From NCBI RefSeq assembly GCF_040359615.1, contig NZ_CP132942.1:4216001-4280000 (forward strand): a DNA stretch of 64,000 bases. Direction: 5' to 3'. Below are positions 1 to 9,518 of the stretch, piece by piece. The position numbers and the translations under genes were made by a program. A model generated the notes under the pieces. The model made no database searches. It worked only from the letters and a program-made list of their open reading frames with translations, and had not been told where the DNA came from. The stretch comes from Tunturibacter psychrotolerans (GTDB lineage: Bacteria > Acidobacteriota > Terriglobia > Terriglobales > Acidobacteriaceae). Numbering within the stretch: the first letter of the stretch is position 1; each line of letters starts with the position of its first letter.

Positions 1-1
1 G

Positions 2-391
<390 letters not shown>

Positions 392-633
392 ATCTGTACG
401 TCTAAGGAATGTCTGTTTTTTGCAAATCAAAAAGGCGGGGACGGCATCCAATTTGATGTCGTCTCCTCTTTGAATTTCAAGATGATCCGCGAAATCGTGA
501 CCGTCGCCGGCAGGACGAAGCTTTGTTTGATTTTTTTGAGCAGAGCGCGACGCGAAGCCGTACTCCTGTAACAATGGAGACGTAGATCTACCGAACCGAT
601 TCAGATGACGGTGCGACAGAAGGAGCTTCAGGA

Positions 634-2133
634 ATGGCCACTGTTGACAACTACGAAAGCCTCCTACCGACACTTCCTACTCCTGTAGTAGACCAGATGG
701 TAGGTCCCCCGGCTCATCCCACCCCCATTGCAGAGATCGTTGCCGGGCTGCGCAGCATTGCAGCACTCGATGGTCTGACCGAGGAGGAGTACACCTGGAT
801 TGCGACCAAGGGCACAGAGCGCGTGGGCGGCGATCGCTCAATCGTGTTCCGTGAGGGCGAGCCTGCCTGCAACATGAACTTCATCCTGAGCGGAGAGGTA
901 CAGGTGCGCCGCCGACATACGAGTGCAGCATTGTTTATCGGCCGTGCGGCGTCGATGACCGGCAAACTTCCCTTCTCGCGGATGAAGACCTATGGCGGCG
1001 AAGGATATTCGGTGGGTTCGGTGTGGGCGATCGATATCAATGAATCGTTGTTTCCGGATATGTTGGCTGCGATTCCGTCGATGGGGCAGCGGTGCGTGTC
1101 GGCGTTGCTGGATCGCGTGCGCGAAGTGACCAGGATGGAACAGCAGTCAGAGAAGCTGAATGCGCTCGGCAAACTGGCCGCAAATCTCTCGCACGAGTTG
1201 AATAATCCTGCGTCGGCTGCACAACGCTCGGCTGCGAGCCTGTTCGGCGAACTGCGCGAATATGGCGACCAGAAGTATCGTATGGGCCGGCTTTGTCTGC
1301 CGGATGAGACGACGGAGAAGTACCGCGAGTGGATAAAGAATGCGCGGGCGCGGATGTCGGCGTACTCGAATATACCCAAAGCTTCGCAGAATCCGCTGGC
1401 CAGCGCGGATCGCGAGGAGATGCTGGTGCAGTGGCTGAACGCCCATAACGTTCCCAATCCGTGGACGATTGCGCCTTCGCTTTCAGAGACGACGCTTGCG
1501 TTCGACCTGCTCGATGATCTTGCGGAGATTGTGGGTCCTGAGGTGCTTCCAATCGCGGTTGCCACGGTCGCCAGCTCGCTGCGTGTTGAACGGATGGCGG
1601 AGACGGTGGTCGATTCGACGGTGCGCATTTTCGACCTGATCAGTGCGATCAAGGACTATTCGTACATGGATCAGGCGCCGATTCAGGACGTCGACCTGGC
1701 GCAGTCGCTTGAAAACACGCTGGTGATGTTCAACTCACGGCTGAGAAATATCAAGGTGGAGCTTGACTTCGATCCGAATCTGGAGCCGGTGAGCGCCTAT
1801 GGCAGCGAACTGAATCAGGTGTGGACGGCGCTGATCGAGAATGCGCTCGATTCCATGAACGACAGGGGCACGTTGCGGTTGTTGACCCGAGGCGGCGGCC
1901 AGATGGCCCTGGTTGAGGTTTGGGACTCCGGTCCGGGGATGGATCCGGAGATTCGGTCGCGAATCTTCGAGCCGTTCTTTACTACCAAAGCGCCCGGCCG
2001 TGGGCTTGGACTTGGGCTAGATACGGTCCAGCGGATCGTCAATAAGCACTCAGGATTCGTCACGGTTGAGTCGAAGCCTGGTGCCACCTGCTTCCAGGTT
2101 CGCTTGCCGATCGATCGCCTACAGGCCTACTAA
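634..2133 (+). CDS. Orphan sensor histidine kinase with N-terminal cyclic-nucleotide-binding-like domain
   Basis: This 499-residue protein has no signal peptide or membrane segment, so it should be cytoplasmic. Residues about 45-165 resemble a cyclic-nucleotide-binding/CRP-type sensor fold (REGEPACNMNFILSGEVQV). After a short coiled linker comes a histidine kinase core: the H-box NLSHELNNP with the phosphorylated His near residue 187, an unusually long helical segment of about 140 residues, then the N-box ENALDSMND, the G1 box WDSGPGMD and the F/G2 boxes EPFFTTKAPGRGLGLGLD. The start ATG at 634 is preceded by AGGAGC at 621-626. There is no response regulator next to it. The ligand of the sensor domain cannot be told; cyclic-nucleotide binding is an inference from the fold only. 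Confidence 0.85.
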   Translation: MATVDNYESLLPTLPTPVVDQMVGPPAHPTPIAEIVAGLRSIAALDGLTEEEYTWIATKGTERVGGDRSIVFREGEPACNMNFILSGEVQVRRRHTSAALFIGRAASMTGKLPFSRMKTYGGEGYSVGSVWAIDINESLFPDMLAAIPSMGQRCVSALLDRVREVTRMEQQSEKLNALGKLAANLSHELNNPASAAQRSAASLFGELREYGDQKYRMGRLCLPDETTEKYREWIKNARARMSAYSNIPKASQNPLASADREEMLVQWLNAHNVPNPWTIAPSLSETTLAFDLLDDLAEIVGPEVLPIAVATVASSLRVERMAETVVDSTVRIFDLISAIKDYSYMDQAPIQDVDLAQSLENTLVMFNSRLRNIKVELDFDPNLEPVSAYGSELNQVWTALIENALDSMNDRGTLRLLTRGGGQMALVEVWDSGPGMDPEIRSRIFEPFFTTKAPGRGLGLGLDTVQRIVNKHSGFVTVESKPGATCFQVRLPIDRLQAY

Positions 2134-2136
2134 AAT

Positions 2137-2168
2137 CAAGCGGGAGAGATATTTACACCTCCCGCTTG
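2137..2168 (+). terminator. Rho-independent terminator after the CNB histidine kinase
   Basis: A perfect 10-bp inverted repeat, CAAGCGGGAG at 2137-2146 and CTCCCGCTTG at 2159-2168, begins four bases after the kinase stop codon and is followed by a T-rich CTGTTTCTACTT. It ends the plus-strand transcript before the convergent DUF427 gene. Confidence 0.8.
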
Positions 2169-2183
2169 CTGTTTCTACTTGAA

Positions 2184-2468
2184 CTATTTCGTAATTTCGA
2201 CGCCGCGCCAGAAGGCAATGTGATGTTTTACATTGCGGGCGGCGGGTTTGGGGTCAGGGTAATACCAGGCCGCGTCGGGGTTATCCTGGCCGTCGACGAT
2301 GATGGTGTAATAGCGCGCCTGCCCCTTCCAAGGGCAGTTGGAGGTCGTGGAACTGGGCCTCAAAAACTCTCGTTTTACCGACTCTTCGGGGAAATAGATG
2401 TTTCCCTCGACGGTCTCATAGGTTTCGCTTTCGGCCAGCGTCTGGCCGTTCCAAACTGCCTTCGCCAT
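2184..2468 (-). CDS. DUF427 domain protein
   Basis: A 94-residue protein matching the DUF427 family in length and motifs: an early KAVWNGQTLAESE segment, the NIYFPEESV motif, a central SNCPWKGQARYY segment and the late AAWYYPDPKPAA and NVKHHIAFWRGVEI motifs. Members are small, single-domain cytoplasmic proteins with a beta-rich fold; no biochemical role is firmly established. It sits convergent to the upstream histidine kinase and is the last minus-strand gene of a run that includes topA. It is separated from the next minus-strand gene by 146 bases, so it may have its own promoter. Confidence 0.85.
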   Translation of the reverse strand: MAKAVWNGQTLAESETYETVEGNIYFPEESVKREFLRPSSTTSNCPWKGQARYYTIIVDGQDNPDAAWYYPDPKPAARNVKHHIAFWRGVEITK

Positions 2469-2614
2469 AGTCCACTACCTGCATTCTTTTGAACGAGTTA
2501 CGGACGCAAACGACACCGGCTTCCCAAATTGAGAAGAGTCGGGTGCCGCAGAGCCGTCATGCCTTTGTAACAGAAATGATGCAAAAAAGGAAAGTTCTGC
2601 AGCTTCGGCCGAGC

Positions 2615-3040
2615 CTAGGCAGATGCCTTACTCAATCCGAAGCTCTTCAGAAAACTCTCGTAGCTGGCCTTGGCAGCGGGATAGGCGTCGATCATAGCTG
2701 CGGTGTGCGCCATGAACCGGTTGCCGCTTTGCTTCTCGGTCTCGGCATGGAAGTGATGGAACTTGGCGTAGATGAGGATTCCCTCTTTGTTCGAATCGAG
2801 GAAGAGGTCAGGATCGAGCGCGCCACGCAGAACGAGCGAAGCCGCCATCTCCCAGTAACTTAGAACCTGTCTCCATGCGGGGTTGTGCTCCGATTTGTGG
2901 TCCCTTGAGACTGCTCGAAGCTCTTCCAATGTCTTTGGTTGAAATTCGAAGACCAGGAAGCGCCTTCCCTTTCGAAGAGTCTCCTCGCGTCGCATCTCGT
3001 AGAGCTTTAGAATCAGTTCCGCATCAGCTGCAATTGCCAT
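2615..3040 (-). CDS. Conserved hypothetical protein downstream of topA
   Basis: I do not recognise this 141-residue protein. It has no signal peptide or membrane segment. It is mostly helical by composition, with many charged residues in the first half (KLYEMRREETLRKGRRF) and a central stretch rich in Trp, Phe and His (LSYWEMAASLVL and AKFHHFHAETEKQ). The start ATG is preceded by AAAGGAAAAA. It lies 18 bases downstream of the topA stop on the same strand and is very likely cotranscribed with it. The ORF has normal composition compared with its neighbours, which supports it as a real gene. No function is assigned. Confidence 0.75.
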   Translation of the reverse strand: MAIAADAELILKLYEMRREETLRKGRRFLVFEFQPKTLEELRAVSRDHKSEHNPAWRQVLSYWEMAASLVLRGALDPDLFLDSNKEGILIYAKFHHFHAETEKQSGNRFMAHTAAMIDAYPAAKASYESFLKSFGLSKASA

Positions 3041-3058
3041 TTTTTCCTTTTTCCTCTT

Positions 3059-5965
3059 TTAAGCTACGCTCTCGACGACCGCCCGGGTCTTGTCCGGGTC
3101 GGGCCGCTGGACGACGGGCGCCGGAGCCGGCCCAGCGATCTTCTTCTCATAGGTGCAGGGGGGAGTTGTGGGCTCCTCCTCCGGGGCACCTTTCTTCTTG
3201 CGGCGCTTCGGCAACGCCTCGCGGTTGTTTGGGCAGACAAGGTAGGTTCCCTTGTCGTTGACGACCTCGAGGACATAGGCGCTGTCGCACTTCGGGCAGG
3301 TCTGGTTGACCAGCTTCAGGTTCGAAGCGAAGTCGCACTTCGGGTAGTTGACGCAGCCGTAGAAGAGGTCGCCGCGCTTGGTCTTGCGTACGGCGATGTC
3401 GCCGCCGTCCTTCGGGCATTTTACGTCGAGCAGCTCCTGCTTGATGTACTTGCACTTTGGATAGCCGCTGCAACTGATGAACTCGCCGTACTGGCCGTTG
3501 CGAAGCAGAAGCGGCTTTCCGCACTTCGGGCAGGACTCTTCAAGCTGAACCGGCGGCTTCTGCTGCACCTTCTGGTTCAGTTTGCGGATGGTCTTGCACG
3601 GCGGATCTTCGTTGTAACCGGGGCAGGCCATGAACGGTCCCCACGGTCCGTTGCGCAGTACCATCACGCGACCGCAGTTATCGCAGAACTCTTCTTCTGC
3701 AACCTCGTCGGCACCGGGGGCGCTGAGGTCAGGCTTGGCTGCGAAGTTCTCCTTGGTGAAGTCGCAGCTAAACGGCTCCGCAGTCACCTTTTTGCCGTGC
3801 TCCATAGCCTCTTGGATCGCGGCAGTCAGCTCCTTCGCGTCGTCGGTCTCCTTCGAGTATTCGATCACGTCGTCAGTCATCGCCTTGACGATGATTGGAT
3901 AGTTGAGCGCCTTCGTGACTTTTTTCAGGACGGCCTTCGAATCCTTCTTCCATGGCCCTGCCGCGACGGTCATGGGTTTGACCTTGGTGAAGTTGCTGCA
4001 CGAGTAGAAGCTGCCGAACTTGCCCCATTTCAGGATCAACGGACTGCCGCAGTTGTCGCAGACTTGAGTGGTCTTCTCCTCCATCCGCTTGATGTCTTCC
4101 ATGTTGTCGCTGGCGACGATCAGCTCCTTTTCGAAGTGATCGTAGAAGCCGTTGAGTAGGTCGGTCCATCGCTCTTTGCCATCTTCGACCGCGTCCAGCT
4201 CGCCTTCAAGCGTAGCTGTATACGCCGTATCGAAGATGTAGGGGAAGTTTTTTACCAGCAGCTTCGTGACGACGATACCAATCTCGGTCGGCACAAACTT
4301 CGACTGGATCTTCTTCACGTAGTCGCGATCCTGAATCGTATTAATGATGGACGCATAGGTGGAAGGGCGACCGATTCCCTTCTCTTCCAGCGTCTTGACG
4401 AGGCTCGCTTCATTGAAGCGCGGAGGAGGCTGGGTAAACTTCTGTAGAGGATCGAGCTTCTGAAGACGGAGCGCCTCGCCGTTGCTTAGCTCCGGCAATC
4501 TGGCTTCCGCTTCGTCTTCTTCTTCGGTGCCAGCCTGTGCGGCGGCATCTGCGTCCTGGGCTGGCTTTGCGTTTGCCTCTTCTTTCGCAGCTTTATCTTT
4601 GGCTGCCTGTCGCGTGCGCTTGTCTTCCTCTTCAAACTTCAGGTGGCCTTCGAACTTCAGCACACTGCCGGTCACGCGAAAGTCATAAGCGAGCTTAGCC
4701 TGCGCAACGATATCGACTGTTGTCTGGTCGAAGACGGCGGGACTCATCTGGCTCGAAACAAAGCGCTGCCAGATCAATTTGTAGAGTCTGAACTGCTCAT
4801 CGCTGAGATACTTTCGGATCGAGTCCGGAGTGAACTTTACGTTGGTCGGACGGATCGCTTCGTGGGCATCCTGCGCCTCGACCTGCTTTTTGCCAAGATA
4901 CTCGTTTGGCGTCGCGGGAAGATACTTCGGTCCAAGCTTGCCGATGTACTCGCGAGCTTCTGCAATAGCGTCAGCGCTGACACGCGTCGAGTCGGTACGC
5001 ATGTAAGTGATGAGACCCACGGTGCCTTCTGCGCCAATCTCTACGCCTTCATAAAGCCGCTGCGCGACGCCCATGGTACGGCGCACATTGAAGCCAAGGC
5101 GGCCTGCCGCATCCTGTTGCAGTTTGCTGGTCGTGTAGGGTGCCCGTGGATTGCTCCTGCGCTCTTTCTTCTCGACCGAGCGGACACTCCACTTCGCGAC
5201 CTTAAGCTCCCCGACAACCTCATCGACCGCTTCTTTGTCTGGCAGCGCATTCGACAGAAAGAGATCTTTGCCCTCTTCATCTTTTCCGTTGGCGACACGT
5301 GCAGGCACGCCGTTTACACCAACGAATCGTGCCGTGAAGTTTTGCTTGTTTGCAGTCGGTTCAAGCTGTGCATCGATGGTCCAGTACTCGACTGGATTGA
5401 AGTCATTAATCTCTTGCTCGCGTTCAACGATCAGGCGAAGGGCGACAGTCTGCACGCGCCCCGCCGACAACCCGCGTCGCACCTTATCCCACAGCAGCGG
5501 CGAGACCTGATAACCCACCAGCCGGTCCAGCACGCGCCGCGTCTGCTGCGCATCGACCAGGTCCTCATCGATATCCCGCGCGTGCAGAAACGCAGCCTGC
5601 ACGGCCTTTTTCGTGATCTCATTAAAGGTGACGCGTCGCACCTTCGATTTGTCCTTCATCATCGGCAGCAACTGGATGGAAAGATGTGCGGCAATGGCCT
5701 CCCCTTCGCGGTCAGGGTCGGGCGCGAGGTAGACCATGTCTGCCTTTGACGCGAGTTTCTTTAGACGCTCAACAACCTTCTCTTTCCCTGGCGACACGAT
5801 CAGCGTCGGCTCAAAGGTCCGCTTCTTCAACTCCACGCCGATGTCGTTCTTCGGCAGGTCCATGATGTGGCCTATCGAGGCCTCCACCACGTAGTCGCTG
5901 CCGAGATACTTCCCAATCGTCTTCGCCTTCGCCGGCGATTCGACGATAACTAATGATTTACCCAT
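3059..5965 (-). CDS. topA: DNA topoisomerase I (type IA) with five C-terminal zinc-ribbon modules
   Basis: This 968-residue enzyme relaxes negative supercoils by transient cleavage of one DNA strand. The N-terminal TOPRIM domain is seen in SLVIVESPAKAKTIGKYLG and the metal-binding DPDREGEAIAAHL; the cleavage tyrosine lies in GLITYMRTDSTR, and GIGRPSTYASII is also typical. A charged Ala/Glu/Lys linker of about 50 residues (near residues 440-495) interrupts the core before the RLPELSNGE segment. The C-terminus carries five Cys-rich modules in series, starting with CDNCGSP, CDNCGRV, CPKCGKP, CPKDGGD and CPKCDSA. It is longer than the E. coli enzyme (865 residues). The start ATG has AAGGGA upstream. 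It lies downstream of dprA, a common pairing. Confidence 0.97.
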   Translation of the reverse strand: MGKSLVIVESPAKAKTIGKYLGSDYVVEASIGHIMDLPKNDIGVELKKRTFEPTLIVSPGKEKVVERLKKLASKADMVYLAPDPDREGEAIAAHLSIQLLPMMKDKSKVRRVTFNEITKKAVQAAFLHARDIDEDLVDAQQTRRVLDRLVGYQVSPLLWDKVRRGLSAGRVQTVALRLIVEREQEINDFNPVEYWTIDAQLEPTANKQNFTARFVGVNGVPARVANGKDEEGKDLFLSNALPDKEAVDEVVGELKVAKWSVRSVEKKERRSNPRAPYTTSKLQQDAAGRLGFNVRRTMGVAQRLYEGVEIGAEGTVGLITYMRTDSTRVSADAIAEAREYIGKLGPKYLPATPNEYLGKKQVEAQDAHEAIRPTNVKFTPDSIRKYLSDEQFRLYKLIWQRFVSSQMSPAVFDQTTVDIVAQAKLAYDFRVTGSVLKFEGHLKFEEEDKRTRQAAKDKAAKEEANAKPAQDADAAAQAGTEEEDEAEARLPELSNGEALRLQKLDPLQKFTQPPPRFNEASLVKTLEEKGIGRPSTYASIINTIQDRDYVKKIQSKFVPTEIGIVVTKLLVKNFPYIFDTAYTATLEGELDAVEDGKERWTDLLNGFYDHFEKELIVASDNMEDIKRMEEKTTQVCDNCGSPLILKWGKFGSFYSCSNFTKVKPMTVAAGPWKKDSKAVLKKVTKALNYPIIVKAMTDDVIEYSKETDDAKELTAAIQEAMEHGKKVTAEPFSCDFTKENFAAKPDLSAPGADEVAEEEFCDNCGRVMVLRNGPWGPFMACPGYNEDPPCKTIRKLNQKVQQKPPVQLEESCPKCGKPLLLRNGQYGEFISCSGYPKCKYIKQELLDVKCPKDGGDIAVRKTKRGDLFYGCVNYPKCDFASNLKLVNQTCPKCDSAYVLEVVNDKGTYLVCPNNREALPKRRKKKGAPEEEPTTPPCTYEKKIAGPAPAPVVQRPDPDKTRAVVESVA

Positions 5966-6237
5966 TTGTTCCCTTCATCCACCAGAACGCACTGCCTAAG
6001 CAAAACGTTCCACACACTTCCTTATTCCCTTGCGAACCTAACACGACTTCTGCAAACCCGTCATCTCATCATGATTCCTCAACTGACGAAACCCGGCTGA
6101 GAAGGTCATAGCACAGCAACTGGAATCAACGAGCTGGTCCACGTTGTGGATAACTCGCCAAGTCAAACGAAACCCTAAACTTAGGTTGATCTTCGCGGTA
6201 GCCGTCGGGTTGCAGGAATCAACCTTGCCACTCCGGC
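5966..6237. other. dprA-topA spacer with one DnaA-box match
   Basis: A 272-base gap between the dprA stop and the topA start, both on the minus strand. It contains no convincing ORF. A perfect DnaA-box match, TGTGGATAA, lies at 6145-6153, but it is alone, so it is not evidence for an origin. The gap is large enough for an independent topA promoter; I could not pick one out with confidence. Confidence 0.5.
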
Positions 6238-7422
6238 TCAGAAAGCCCGCACATAATTTTTTCCGGGCAGCTGCCGTACACGTCCCGCGAGCTCCAGTTC
6301 GAACAGAGCGGTAAATATCTCGGCGGAGCCTAACTTCGCCTCCAACTGCTCAATCAGTTGGTCCAGTTGCGTGGACTCATCATGCCGCAACTGCTCAAAG
6401 ACGATTCGTTCGTGCTCTGGAAGCGGCGTATCGTTAAATAGAGATGCAGCCCCTCCTGCTTTCGATTCAGCACCCCCTCCAGCCGCTGCCTGCTCGTCTT
6501 CGAGAGCGAGCCTGATCTGAGAGGGCAGGTCCTCCCATATGTCTTCCCACGTTGCGGTGAGCTTAGCACCCTGTTTTATCAGTGTGTTGGGTCCCCAGGC
6601 GTTCTTGTTCGTCACGTTGCCGGGGACCGCGTAGACGTCGCGATTCTGCTCCATCGCGCACCGCGCCGTAATTCTGGTTCCGCTGTACTCAGCCGCCTCG
6701 ATAACCAGGACTCCCACGCTCATGCCGCTGAGAATGCGGTTGCGGATCGGAAAGTTTTGCGGTGCGGGAAATGTTCCGAGCGGATATTCGCTCACAATGG
6801 TCCCGCCGGTCGCGACGATCTGCTCCGCGAGTCTTTTATTCTCCTTGGGATAGATGACGTCGATTCCGGTACCCCAGACCGCGACCGTCTTGCCCCCGGC
6901 CTCGATCGCTCCTTTGTGTGCGGCGGTATCGACCCCGCGTGCCATACCGCTGAGGATCACGATTCGCCGGTTCGCCAGATCGCGTGAGAGCAGCTCCGCC
7001 ATCCCAGCTCCGTACGGCGAAGGTTGACGCGTTCCCACAACTGCGATTCCCGGCCGAGCCAGTTGAGAGACATCACCCCGGATCCAGAGCGTCGATGGCG
7101 GATCGTAGATCTCGCGCAGCCGTTCGGGGTAAGCCTCGTCTTCGGGAGTCAAGATGCTGCCGCCAGCTTCGGCGACGCGCTTCAATTCGTCTTCGGCAGC
7201 GGCCTTCGCCCTACCCTCAAAGACAAACTGCGCCGACTGTGCCGGCATGCCTGTGCCTTCCAACTCGGTCAGCGAGGCTTCGAGCAGCTGCTCCGCCGCA
7301 CCCAGCCGATTCATCGCCTTCCAGATTCGCGTGGGCCCCATCCCGGGAGTCAGTGTCAATGCCACCCATGCCAGCCGTGCCTGTTCGCGTACAACTGCTG
7401 CATCCTGCTGCGCCAAAGCCAT
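6238..7422 (-). CDS. dprA: DNA processing protein DprA (Smf)
   Basis: A 394-residue protein of the DprA/Smf family, which binds incoming single-stranded DNA during natural transformation and loads RecA. Residues about 20-80 form the N-terminal helical (SAM-like) region. The central Rossmann domain is unmistakable: PGIAVVGTRQPSPYG, SGMARGVDTAAHKGA, VAVWGTGIDVIYP, GTIVSEYPLG and FPIRNRILSGMS. A Gly/Ala-rich linker separates it from a C-terminal winged-helix domain (residues about 330-390, HERIVFEQLRHDEST onward). The start ATG is preceded by GAGG at a good distance. It is the gene upstream of topA on the same strand. With comM and cinA in this window it suggests competence, which remains an inference. 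Confidence 0.95.
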   Translation of the reverse strand: MALAQQDAAVVREQARLAWVALTLTPGMGPTRIWKAMNRLGAAEQLLEASLTELEGTGMPAQSAQFVFEGRAKAAAEDELKRVAEAGGSILTPEDEAYPERLREIYDPPSTLWIRGDVSQLARPGIAVVGTRQPSPYGAGMAELLSRDLANRRIVILSGMARGVDTAAHKGAIEAGGKTVAVWGTGIDVIYPKENKRLAEQIVATGGTIVSEYPLGTFPAPQNFPIRNRILSGMSVGVLVIEAAEYSGTRITARCAMEQNRDVYAVPGNVTNKNAWGPNTLIKQGAKLTATWEDIWEDLPSQIRLALEDEQAAAGGGAESKAGGAASLFNDTPLPEHERIVFEQLRHDESTQLDQLIEQLEAKLGSAEIFTALFELELAGRVRQLPGKNYVRAF

Positions 7423-7517
7423 TCATCGTCCTCTTCATCGGTATGCTTTGCCGTCCACTGAGTCAGCGACTCGAAACATCGTCGCGGACAAAGGGCTCAT
7501 CGTCACTGTATCGCATC

Positions 7518-8291
7518 TCACGCGGAGAGATCGGATGCAAAACTCTCCGCGAGAATAAATGACACGCCACTCATCGCCAATGCAACTAGCAGGCTAGTGA
7601 CTTCGTTCCCATCGCGCGGGTTGGCTGCGACGCGGGGCACGTGAAGGATAACGACCCAAATAAAAAATATTGTGCCCAACAAGATTGACGCCGTTCGTGC
7701 CATCTTCCTGGCGACGATTGCCACCGCAGCGGCGATAAATGCCACTCCGACGAAGTACGCCCAGAACAGACGCGCGGGAATCCATGCGGGGACGATCGTT
7801 GCAACGAACTTCGCATACTGGAAGTGCTGCACGGCGAAGACCACCAGCGCGACGGCGAATACGACGCGCCCGAAGGGTACTAAGTGCGACAGGCTATTGT
7901 TTGCCGGCTCGAGCCTGAGTCCGTCGGGAGTCTCGATCCGAGCGAGCACGAAAGCGCCACCCATCAAAGCCAGAAGCTCGAAGCCGCTGGTCCAGGGATC
8001 GGGACTATGCGGCTGCGCGATGAGCCTGGGGAATTGCAGAAACAGGACGTATAAAAAGAGTGCACAACCCAAAAGCACCGCCGACAGCCGCGCCAGCTTT
8101 TCCGTTGTGATGCAGACTGCAACCGCGATCAACGCAGCGCCCGTTAACAACGCTCCCACTTGCGATCCAGGAAGCCAGGGAGGTCCGGGGATCGGGCCTT
8201 TCAGTCCGCTGGCATAGATGAAATATTCGACGCCAAAGCAAAACATGGAGATGGCAAAGAAGAAGCGACCAGCTCTGAGTAATTCGTTCAT
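7518..8291 (-). CDS. Multi-pass inner-membrane protein of unknown function
   Basis: This 257-residue protein has about eight hydrophobic segments arranged as two similar halves. Each half starts with a GR-hydrophobic-Phe helix followed by an aromatic segment: FAISMFCFGVEYFIYAS in the first and FAVALVVFAVQHFQYAK in the second; each then has a proline-rich loop with a Trp and a long helix. This internal duplication resembles DoxX-like and similar four-helix membrane families, but I cannot assign it firmly. I chose the ATG at 8291 because it follows a good GGGAG ribosome site; the reading frame stays open about 70 codons further upstream without a plausible start. Substrate or role unknown. Confidence 0.75.
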   Translation of the reverse strand: MNELLRAGRFFFAISMFCFGVEYFIYASGLKGPIPGPPWLPGSQVGALLTGAALIAVAVCITTEKLARLSAVLLGCALFLYVLFLQFPRLIAQPHSPDPWTSGFELLALMGGAFVLARIETPDGLRLEPANNSLSHLVPFGRVVFAVALVVFAVQHFQYAKFVATIVPAWIPARLFWAYFVGVAFIAAAVAIVARKMARTASILLGTIFFIWVVILHVPRVAANPRDGNEVTSLLVALAMSGVSFILAESFASDLSA

Positions 8292-8338
8292 TCTTCTGCT
8301 CCCTTCCCAAATGCCTACGCTGTAACGTGAGAATCCTA

Positions 8339-8542
8339 CTACGTCGGCTTTTTCGGCTCCTCGTCGCAGAGCTTGCACTCCATCACGCTTCCGATGCGCA
8401 CCGCCCTTCCCTCTTCGGTCGTCACCCACTCGCGTACTGTCCACGGCGGATCGTGACGAACATGCTGCCCATGCCCACAGTCCAGCCGGGCCGCCCAATG
8501 CTGCTCCTCATCCTGATAAAAAGCCACTACTCGCCTCTGCAT
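8339..8542 (-). CDS. DUF3565 family small protein
   Basis: A 67-residue protein matching the DUF3565 family: MQRRVVAFYQDEEQHW, then the His/Cys motif LDCGHGQHVRHDPPW, and a C-terminal ECKLCDEEP. Conserved Cys and His residues suggest a small metal-binding protein; no role has been established. The internal ATG at 8542 is preferred over one six codons upstream because the strong ribosome site GGGAGGAG overlaps the coding sequence of the longer version and is correctly spaced for the shorter one. It lies between a membrane protein on the same strand and the divergent mqnA. Confidence 0.8.
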   Translation of the reverse strand: MQRRVVAFYQDEEQHWAARLDCGHGQHVRHDPPWTVREWVTTEEGRAVRIGSVMECKLCDEEPKKPT

Positions 8543-8602
8543 CGAGCGCTCCTCCCACACATCTAATAAACTAGTCCTTTGAACACTTCGTCTTCACCCT
8601 CC

Positions 8603-9445
8603 ATGCTCCGTGTCGCTGCCATCAACTTTCTGAACCCTGCACCGCTGATGTGGGACTTCGAACACGAGCCGCTTGCTGCAGAACTAGCGACCAGGTATTC
8701 GCTTCACTACACCCAGCCTTCGCAGTGCGCTGCGGAACTTCTCGCAAACCGCGCCGACCTTGGACTCATCCCAATCGCATCGCTCACTCCAGAGCTTGCG
8801 GTCGTCCCTGGCTGCACGATTGCGTCCTTGGACGATGTGCGTTCGATTCAGCTCATCGTCAAATCTCCTCACACGCTCAGCACGGTGAAGACGGTCTCTG
8901 CAGACACTGCCTCACGCAGCTCATTGGCCTATGCTGAGATCCTCTTTCGCAAGTTCGCCAACAATCATCCGGCCTTCCTGCCTGCGCAGGCCGACCCCAT
9001 CGCTATGCTGCAACAGACCGACGCCGCCATCCTGATTGGGGATCCAGCTCTGCTCGCCCTCGAACGCCGAGAACAGATCGAAGCCGAAGTAGGCCCGTGC
9101 GAGTGGTTTGATCTAGCCCACGAGTGGCATACCCGCACCAATCTGCCCTGGGTTGCCGCGGTGTGGGCCGTGCGGCCTGAGGCACTTGGACCGCCTCGCC
9201 TTACTGCCGCCGAACTCGTCGAAGACCTCGAAGCCTCACGCAATCACGGTCTGCTGCACATCGAAGATCTGGTGGAACAATGGACTCCCCGCATCGACCT
9301 GAGCCCAAAAGTCATCCGCCACTATCTCTCCCACAACATCCACTACGTCCTAAACACGGACTGCATTCGTGCTATCAAACTATTTCGCCAATACGCCGCT
9401 GAGGTCGATGTTCTTCCAGCTCTCCCCGATCTCCACTTCCTGTAA
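8603..9445 (+). CDS. mqnA: Chorismate dehydratase MqnA (futalosine menaquinone pathway)
   Basis: A 280-residue protein of the MqnA family, which dehydrates chorismate to 3-enolpyruvylbenzoate, the first step of the futalosine route to menaquinone. The fold is periplasmic-binding-protein-like but cytoplasmic. Typical features are the N-terminal VAAINFLNPAPLMW, the ANRADLGLIPIASL segment, VKSPHTLSTVKTVSAD, the DAAILIGDPAL motif and the late FDLAHEWHTRTNLPWVAAVW. I prefer the ATG at 8603, where the family N-terminus begins, over a TTG at 8579 in the same frame; neither has a clear ribosome site. No other mqn genes are adjacent, which is common when the pathway is scattered. Confidence 0.93.
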   Translation: MLRVAAINFLNPAPLMWDFEHEPLAAELATRYSLHYTQPSQCAAELLANRADLGLIPIASLTPELAVVPGCTIASLDDVRSIQLIVKSPHTLSTVKTVSADTASRSSLAYAEILFRKFANNHPAFLPAQADPIAMLQQTDAAILIGDPALLALERREQIEAEVGPCEWFDLAHEWHTRTNLPWVAAVWAVRPEALGPPRLTAAELVEDLEASRNHGLLHIEDLVEQWTPRIDLSPKVIRHYLSHNIHYVLNTDCIRAIKLFRQYAAEVDVLPALPDLHFL

Positions 9446-9518
9446 GCCCTCTGCTATACTCGCCGCTCCACTAATCTTAAAAAATCTCAGCGACTTCTAC
9501 TCCCTAAGTCGCGTCTTA

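Noticed and set aside
4643..5749. Plus-strand ORF of 368 codons inside topA
   Set aside because: It lies fully antisense to the unmistakable topA gene and its translation has no protein family features.
6145..6153. DnaA box (TGTGGATAA), with another at 48276-48284
   Set aside because: Each is a single box 42 kb from the other, with no cluster of further boxes, AT-rich unwinding region or dnaA/dnaN neighbour, so neither marks an origin.
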